Assembly: GCA_015501585.1 (NCBI GenBank)
Contig: JADNRY010000030.1
Location: 62,001-126,000 of the forward strand
Source: Rhodocollybia butyracea
Taxonomy: Eukaryota > Basidiomycota > Agaricomycetes > Agaricales > Omphalotaceae
Length of the DNA: 64,000 nucleotides
Direction: 5' to 3'
Below, in pieces: positions 57,477-64,000 of the stretch. How positions within the stretch are numbered: the stretch's first letter is position 1; the number at the start of each line of letters is the position of its first letter. Below the pieces are notes generated by a model. The model did not search any database. It worked only from the letters and a program-made list of their open reading frames with translations, and was not told the origin of the DNA. The position numbers and the translations under genes were made by a program.

Positions 57477-59734
57477 ATGATAGATTACTCGCTATATCTC
57501 GTTACCGGCCGGGAACTGCTTCCGCCAGGAAAAGAATACTTCGAATCTTTGGAACAAGTTGCGCGTTACCATAAACTTCATTTCATTGGGCTGAGGCAAA
57601 ATTTAGTCCCTTCAAGGCGGCGTTTCTGTGGTACAGATAAGAGAAAAGAAAACCGACACCACCAAAGTACACTCAAAATCTCGATGTAGCGACCTTTCTG
57701 ACATTCCTGTCCCAGTTTCTTGATATCGCTCTCAAATCCAAAGCGATCTGTGACCGATACGGAATCCCTCTGATCATCAACGATCGAGTTGACATTGCGC
57801 TTGCGGTGGAAGCTGCGGGTGTTCACGTTGGCCAATCTGACATGCCAATTGCGATGGCACGGAAGTTACTTCCAGAAAACGCCATTATTGGTGTCTCCTG
57901 TAATAACGTACAAGAAATCGAACAGGCGAAGCAAGACGGGGCGGACTATGTTGGAATTGGAGCCGTGTGGAGTACTGCTACAAAAGATTTAGACAAGCCA
58001 GTGATTGGAGGTCAGTGAGACAGTTAACTTTTCATCGACAGAAACCCTCAAAACCTGTAGTTCGAGGCGTAGGTAAAATGCTTGAACGGCTAGATGGAAC
58101 ATCGATTAAAGCTGTCGCTATCGGTCTGTTTTTCCCTTGTTCCATTGGAGACCTAGTTGATTTTCTGTAGGTGGTATAAAGTCAAGAAATCTACTGCGAA
58201 CCCTCCATGGAAGTGTCAGTCCGACGAACCATTCTTTGGATGGAGTAGCTGTGGTGTCGGAGATCGTTGCTTCGACACATCCCCGCGAAACTGCCGCGAA
58301 GCTACGAGAACTCATTTATGCATTCCGACGCGGCAGCAGCATTCTCAAAGGTTTGAGCGTGCACTCAGAATACAGTGTTGAAACTGTTATCGATGGAGTT
58401 GTTGACATTTTTGAAGCTATTCGAAAGCACAATCCATTGGTTCATCAGGTACTTTTAAGGCTGAGATTTAATTAATCTTGATTCTATATTTTTTTACTTC
58501 TAGATCACGAACAATGTTGTTGTCGCTCAGTCTGCCAATGCAACAATAGCTCTTGGTGCTTCGCCTATCATGGCCACTACCGCACAAGAAATGGAAGATC
58601 TTGGGCGAGTCAGTGGGTCGCTACTAGTCAACATCGGAACTCTGGTACCCACATCGTATGATGGTATGATGGAGGCAGGTGAGATACTGTGTTCAAATTC
58701 AGCACTAATATTGTTAATAATCATGATATCGCATAGGGACCTTTGCTAACGCTCAGAAGAAACCTATCGTATTCGATCCTGTCGGCATCGGCGCCTCTGA
58801 GTTTCGCAAGAACGCTGTTAGTCGTGAGTTAACACAACTTGTTCTTTTAACTCTGTTATATATATCTCAACCCCTAGAGTTACTGAATACCTGGCAAGCT
58901 AGTGAGCTTAGATTTTTTGGTCTGTGTATTGCTATCCTAATTCTGATGGCAGGTGTCATTAAGGGTAACGCAGCAGAGCTCGCAACTCTGGCGGGATCAA
59001 ATGAAGTTCGTATTGACACAACCTCTCACTCCTTGATCATAATTCCGGACAGCAGGTTCAAGCCAAAGGCGTTGATAGCACTGGGTCGGGATTCAAAGAT
59101 CCTGTGTCCTTTGTTAGAAATCTTTCTTGCAGAGAACGTATGTAACGTCTAACATCTCGCTTGGCACGTTTTCAAAAGACTTATATATATATATATATGC
59201 AGGCTGTGTGGTAGTCTTGAGTGGAGAAACCGACTATATCTCTGATGGCAGCAGTGTCGCTGTGCTGAACAGTATGCTATAACGTAACCTATCCTGTTTT
59301 TCTGATCATTTGACGTGCTAGATGGCCATGCACTGTTGGGAAGAATCACTGGCTCAGGTTGCATAGCGGGATCATGTATTGCTTCATACTGTGCCGCAGC
59401 CGCAATCTTAGCTGGTAGCATGGAAGACAAAGGAAAGCTTGTTGTCGGCGATATTTTTCTTGCTGCAATTGGTATGTCTGCAGTCTGCCAGTTAATTAGG
59501 CTTACTGATATTCACTGTCTTCAGGGGGGTTAGTCCGCTAAATTCATTGCTCTGATGCGTCGTAGGGGCTGAGGTTCTTTTTACAGGATATTAGCGCTCA
59601 CGATCAGCGCTGAAGTGGCCGCAATGAGAGAAGATGTCAAGGGGCCAGGCACGTTTTTCCCTGCTTTGATTGATGAGCTTTCATCACTCTCTTCTCCGAC
59701 TATACGAGAGCGCGCACGAGTTCACATTCTATAA
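57477..59734 (+). CDS. THI6: Bifunctional thiamine-phosphate synthase / hydroxyethylthiazole kinase
   Basis: THI6 joins HMP-pyrophosphate and HET-phosphate to thiamine phosphate and also phosphorylates the thiazole alcohol. Start at 57477 (MIDYSLYLVTGRELLPPGK). After an intron, SLQGGVSVVQIREKKTDTTK carries the ThiE QxREK motif. The next exon gives YGIPLIINDRVDIALAVEA, GVHVGQSDMPIAMARKLL, IIGVSCNN and DYVGIGAVWSTATK, all ThiE hallmarks. The ThiM-type second half starts near 58360: HNPLVHQITNNVVVAQSANA, GASPIMATTAQEME, PIVFDPVGIGAS, VIKGNAAELATLAG and LLGRITGSGCIAGSCIAS (catalytic GSGC). C-terminus VAAMREDVKGPGTFFPALID, stop at 59732-59734. About nine short introns; the one at about 59138-59202 has a (TA)n run right before its acceptor. 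Both active sites look intact. Confidence 0.94.
59181..59198. repeat. (TA)n microsatellite in a THI6 intron
   Basis: About nine TA units immediately before the TGCAG acceptor of an intron. Length variation here could influence splicing. Confidence 0.85.
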
Positions 59735-60293
59735 CTCCAAGCACGCTGCACCAGTGCTTTAGGAGTCCCTCACTTTCTTGAAGACTGGAAGCTCTTGGAG
59801 GTGCACAGATGAAGATGTATTAACAAAACAATTCCATTGATTCAAACAGTTAAATCACTACACGTTCACATGCAATGTCAGCGACCCGCACCTATGTAGA
59901 TAGTGTCTTCTTTCTAATTATTCCTTGGGCGCATCTGACTGGCAGTCATTCCAACTATGCACGGCAGAACCTGTGTATTGAACTCCAGTTTCCCGGAGAC
60001 AGAATCTAATATTACAAGCCCATTCAGAAATCCAATTATCTATAGATAGGCCCTCGGTGGACGTAGGCCCGAGAAATTCCTCTTAGCAACAGGTCCTTGG
60101 GACGCTGGGAATAACATCACTTGTGTTGCCAATTCACGAGAACATATATCCAGACCCTTTTCTTAGCTTCCTCTATCTCTCAGCGTCTGGATAATTTCTA
60201 CAGACCCTGGGGGTCATCTGCAGGACACGCTTCTTTTTCTTGTTTGCTAGTCGTTCCTTAAACCCTATCCTTTCACTGATCATCAGTTTCGCA
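59735..60293. other. Intergenic region
   Basis: 3' flank of THI6 and promoter of the next gene, about 560 bp. No ORF, RNA gene or repeat that I can support. Confidence 0.5.
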
Positions 60294-62293
60294 ATGCCTT
60301 TGTTCACTACTACGATTGAAGATTTTTCCCCAGCTATTTCTTATTCTTCAGATTGGGCACAGGGTTCCAGCCAATCAGATGTCCTCACCAGCAGGTAAAA
60401 TCGCCTCAAAACATCGTTATACTACTCTGATATCTATCTGGATGATAACAGTTATTCTGCTTCGAGTTTCTTCGCGTCCAATGTCACTGGCGGAACCGCT
60501 TCATTCACATTCAACGGTACAGGAGTTCAGTTGTTCGGATCCAAAAGACAGAATCATGGTCCTTACCAAGTCACACTTGACGGACAAACCTTTCCTGTAT
60601 CCTCTGGACAGTCAAATGATCCAATATTCCAGACGCTACTATTCTCAAACACGGGCTTGCCTCAAGGCGAGCATACAGTGATGCTTCAGAATCAAGGAAC
60701 TAGCGCACAATTTGTGGACCTTGACTTCGTGCGTCCCGTTCTCATTGAGATTGTAATAGATAAACTAAACGACTAGGAATAGATAACGTGGTACGGCAAT
60801 ATTGGGCAGAGTAACGAGCAATTGTCAGTTGACACGGTGGAGGACAATCACGCTTCGTTTGTTTACTCGCCCGACGGGGCTTGGACTGATAATCCAAGTA
60901 ACTTGGGTTTTTTTCACGGTAGTACTGGGCAGTGAGTAAACTGACGTTGGCGGTATAAACTTGCCATTCACCTCGTATATAGTTCTACCACAACGCCTGG
61001 CGCATCTTTTACTTATACTTTTCAAGTATGTGACTCCTGGACTCATAGATTAAGCATCTCAACTTCATACTCTTTCTCTACCAGGGCGAGCAAGGACGTG
61101 ATTATTTGTTCATCGTTATATTGACACCGATACGTAGGGGATGGCGTTTCTCTCTTTGGTCCTGTAGGGCCAGGTATGTTGCAGTCATACTTTATTCTCT
61201 TTTGTTGTGGAGAGTTAAACTGTTTGTTACAGGTTATTCGTCATTTTCTGTACAACTCAATGGGGTTTCTCAAGAATTTACTGCTCAAAAGTCTCGGAAT
61301 GCATCGCAAGTCATGCTCTACCATGTAGATTCTCTCGGGCCTGGGCAGCATACATTGGAGGTACTTGTTCAACCCTCAGCTACGGGGCAAGCCTTGGCAA
61401 TTGATTATGCTGAGGTTTTTTCCACGCCGTCAACTTTGGGCAGGTGAGGATTCTGTCAAACTGTATACGTTTATGCTGAAATACGTCTCAGTTCGTCAAA
61501 ATCAGGCGGGTAAGACGTGTTCTTACTCATTGATTCGTGAAATGCTAATCTCTTCTCAGTCTGTCTGGTGGGGCCGTCGCTGGACTTGTGATTGGTCTTC
61601 TCATCGCTTGTGGTATTCTTGTTGTTGGGCTATGGTTCTATCTTCGTCGGCGCAGGAATCGCGTTTTGCATTGCTCAGACGGTCCAGGAGCTTTGGCAGT
61701 AGAATTTGGCAAGCCGTCCAATCCATTCAATGATATGACTGGGCCAGTCATGTACGAGTGTAATTCTGAGCACACGGCTCCTAGTCGTCTCATCGACCCA
61801 ACACCTTCGTTCGTGGATTCCCAGTTGCAGCGCACCGTCAATCAGGGTCGAGAGATCTGACTCCGGGTCGCACTCTTATGTACGTTTCAATCTAAATGCT
61901 CCTGAATCCGTAAATACAAAGCCGGGCGAAGAAATACTCATATATTGTTTTTTTCAGGCGTCGTCTACACATAGTAGCTTGAACCGACGTGATACTAACT
62001 CTACATCTCCACGAAGAAATCTTTCAGTCGCAAGTGGAAGTACCATCAACAGTGGCCGCTTGCTATATACCAAAGGAGCTGCTCCGACTCTTCCCAGATC
62101 TGCTGGAGAGTCGTTAGCAGATGTTTCTGTGGAACAGTTAGCAGCAACTCGGATGGTAGTGGAAGGTCGTCCTCAGGATTTCGGTGCAGTGTTGGAGTCA
62201 GATGAAAACGTCGCTTCCGGTTCTACCTCTGAGAGCTACACGGAACACCATCCTCCGCCTGATTACCATCAAGCTACAGAAACTTATCATTAA
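60294..62293 (+). CDS. Single-pass membrane protein with two beta-sandwich ectodomains
   Basis: Start at 60294 (MPLFTTTIEDFSPAISYSS). Two related extracellular modules are visible. Module 1: ASSFFASNVTGGTASFTFNG, GVQLFGSKRQNHGPYQVTL and LPQGEHTVMLQNQGTSA. Module 2: SPDGAWTDNPSN, GASFTYTFQGDGVSLFGP, SFSVQLNGVSQEF and LGPGQHTLEVLVQ. The GxSxxxxFxGxxVxLFG and L..G.H.L patterns recur, so module 2 probably arose from the same fold (galactose-binding-like beta-sandwich). A membrane helix follows (GGAVAGLVIGLLIACGILVV), with LWFYLRRRRNR as stop-transfer. The cytosolic tail of about 200 residues ends HHPPPDYHQATETYH. No clear cleavable signal peptide. This architecture is frequent in Agaricomycetes, with unknown function. 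About six introns; TAA at 62291-62293. Confidence 0.82.
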
Positions 62294-62993
62294 GGCACTT
62301 TCCAGTACTGTGACCTATATATACTTTCTGCTGGTGTTGCTTTAGATAGAATCTGAGGCTTGCGGATAGAAAGTATGTGTATTAATGGAACTGGAGGTTG
62401 TATGTTACACTACCTAATTTATGTATCAATCAGTAGTAGTAGTATCATCCTCGGATTACAACTACAACAGCTGGACTCAAAGGGAGATCGGCGAGCTCGA
62501 CCCACAAAGGGAGAGTGGACTGCAAAGACTTCCCAGAGAAGAAGTTATTGCTAATGATTAGCTACGCTACGCACGATCCCACAATAAAACTCTAGTTATA
62601 CTTCGAGATCATCTTCTAACGTGTTCTGGTACCGGCTATGAACTCCTTCCGATGGTAGAGAACCTCGTGAACAGACTTTGCGGTGGGAACTACTACATCC
62701 CAGTGGAAAATAAACCATTTCAAATAGTGCAGCGAAGTGGGCGGGTACAAATTTCGGAAACTGTCTGCGCAGTGCGAGGGGATAGGAAGGGATAGGAGCG
62801 GATGAAATTTTAGGAGTAATTCCGAATTCGACGGCTTAAAGTTGAGCGCTTATTTCCACGTGGAATCTATTGCGGAGATTTTTCATTCCTTCCTCAGTCA
62901 CTTTCTTTCATGCATCCTTGACGTCTCGTTATATACATACCATTCACTTTTCAACATAAAGTGAGAACATAGACTATACCAGACTCTATCATC
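62294..62993. other. Intergenic region, carrier promoter
   Basis: 700 bp of 3' flank and promoter. TTATATAC near 62929-62936 is a plausible TATA box about 60 nt before the ATG at 62994. A GGGATAGGA motif is tandemly repeated near 62778-62798 (GGGATAGGAAGGGATAGGAG). No gene recognised. Confidence 0.5.
62929..62936 (+). promoter_or_regulatory. TATA box of the mitochondrial carrier gene
   Basis: TTATATAC, about 58-65 nt upstream of the chosen ATG at 62994. Confidence 0.5.
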
Positions 62994-64000
62994 ATGTCCA
63001 ATTCTTCTGATTCTTCTCACTCTCTACCGTCACCGCCGAGAAGCCTCATCTCGCTCTTGTCAGTGAGTCCCGAAGTTGCTTCATATTTCATCGGTGCGAC
63101 ATTTTCAGCTGGTTTGCTTGGCTATGACATCTAAATCGATCTTTACTCTTAGCTGGCGGTTGTGCGGGAGCTGCATCTCGAACCGTGGTTTCTCCCCTGG
63201 AACGACTGAAAATCATCCAGTGCGTTAAATTTGCCCTTGACCGATTGAGATTTAAATGGGATTCTGCATTTTCTCTAGACAAGTGCAACCTCGCTATTCT
63301 GACTCCCAGTACAAAGGCGTATGGCGAAGTCTAGTTCGCATGTGGAAAGAGGAAGGATTTCGAGGCTTTATGAGAGGCAACGGAATTAATTGTTTGAGGA
63401 TCGTTCCGTATAGGTGAGCTGGAAATGATTGTCTTTTGTTCTATATCATTCTGATTTGTTCCATCAGCGCGGTACAGGTAAGGTCATCTCGCTGGACCAT
63501 GAATCTAAGGCTGACTCGCTCAGTTTACAACCTACGAACAGCTGAAGAAGGTATTATCCGTATGGAGTCGCTTTCTATTTAACCTGCATTATTGACGTCA
63601 TTTTTATTTTATATCATTTAGTTGTTCACAAGGTATGGATCAAAAGAACTCGATACCCCGAAGCGATTAGCCAGTGGTGCATTGGCTGGTATCACTTCTG
63701 TCTGTAGGTCGCAAGCTCACAGCTTTCCTTTCGATAGTTGATGGAATCTTTTAGGTACTACATATCCCCTTGATATCGTCCGTGCTCGTCTCTCGATCGC
63801 GACGGCAAGTATACCCATCACAAAATCACAATCAGCAACTGCCAATTCTACGCTCAAGCCCTCTCTGACGAATGCCTTCCATACCTCATCCCACGCATAT
63901 ACACCTCAAGAGCTGACAATGTGGGGTATGGCGATGAAGATTGTGCGCGAAGAGGGCGGAGTTCGTGGGCTTTATCGTGGGCTGGTTGCCACCGCCTTCG
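62994..64000 (+). CDS. Mitochondrial carrier (SLC25 family, YPR011C-like), partial
   Basis: Start at 62994 (MSNSSDSSHSLPSPPRSLIS). Spliced exons give FIAGGCAGAASRTVVSPLER and LKIIQQVQPRY, in which SPLERLK corresponds to the carrier signature PxD/ExxK. Then follow YKGVWRSLVRMWKEEGFRGF, RGNGINCLRIVPYSAVQFTT, KRLASGALAGITSVCTTYPL with DIVRARLS (second signature), and MKIVREEGGVRGLYRGLVAT. The RTVVSPLERLKII and GNGxNCxRIxPYSAVQF segments closely resemble yeast YPR011C, a carrier of APS/PAPS, though related carriers (for example of CoA) share much of this. The gene is cut by the right edge after about two of three repeats. It sits in the mitochondrial inner membrane by family. Confidence 0.87.

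Overview
The window looks like gene-dense nuclear DNA of a mushroom-forming basidiomycete (Agaricomycetes). The evidence is many introns of about 45-60 nt with GT...AG ends, short intergenic gaps, and family types common in that class: a BTB/POZ protein, an SRPK-like kinase, a stand-alone P450, and single-pass membrane proteins with Ser/Thr-rich or beta-sandwich ectodomains. No prokaryotic, viral or organellar gene was seen. All gene models below were spliced by eye, so exon borders are inferred unless stated.

Layout, left to right. 1-7 kb, all minus strand: the 5' part of a CSC1/OSCA-type channel (cut by the left edge), a small membrane protein, ORC5, and a basic nuclear protein. 7-14.5 kb: a SAP-like DNA-binding protein and a mitochondrial AAA-type ATPase (plus), then a NAB2/ZC3H14-type poly(A)-binding protein (minus). 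14.5-24 kb is looser: a PCL/Pho80-type cyclin, an IMPACT-domain protein and the Golgi retrieval receptor RER1, separated by gaps of 2-2.7 kb. 24-36.6 kb: glycerate kinase, a short non-autonomous hAT-like transposon, a very large acidic nuclear protein, a UPF0696/DUF1917 protein and a gamma-tubulin complex component. 38-45 kb: CDC6 and SPO11 in divergent arrangement, then a cytochrome P450. 46-55 kb: an SRPK-like kinase, a Ser/Thr-rich membrane protein, two tandem paralogous C2H2 zinc-finger genes and a BTB protein. 55-64 kb: a caprin-like RGG protein, THI6, a beta-sandwich membrane protein, and the 5' part of a mitochondrial carrier (cut by the right edge).

There is no operon-like logic, but some themes recur. 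ORC5 and CDC6 both serve replication licensing, and CDC6 shares a 151-bp intergenic region with the meiotic nuclease SPO11. The most distinctive sequence-level observations are a 510-bp hAT-like MITE with a perfect 8-bp target duplication just upstream of the large acidic gene; two microexons (10 nt in RER1, 12 nt carrying the P450 heme cysteine); a tandem zinc-finger pair with matching intron positions; and an unrecognised C-terminal domain in the large acidic protein. I did not find convincing evidence of an entirely new multi-gene system.
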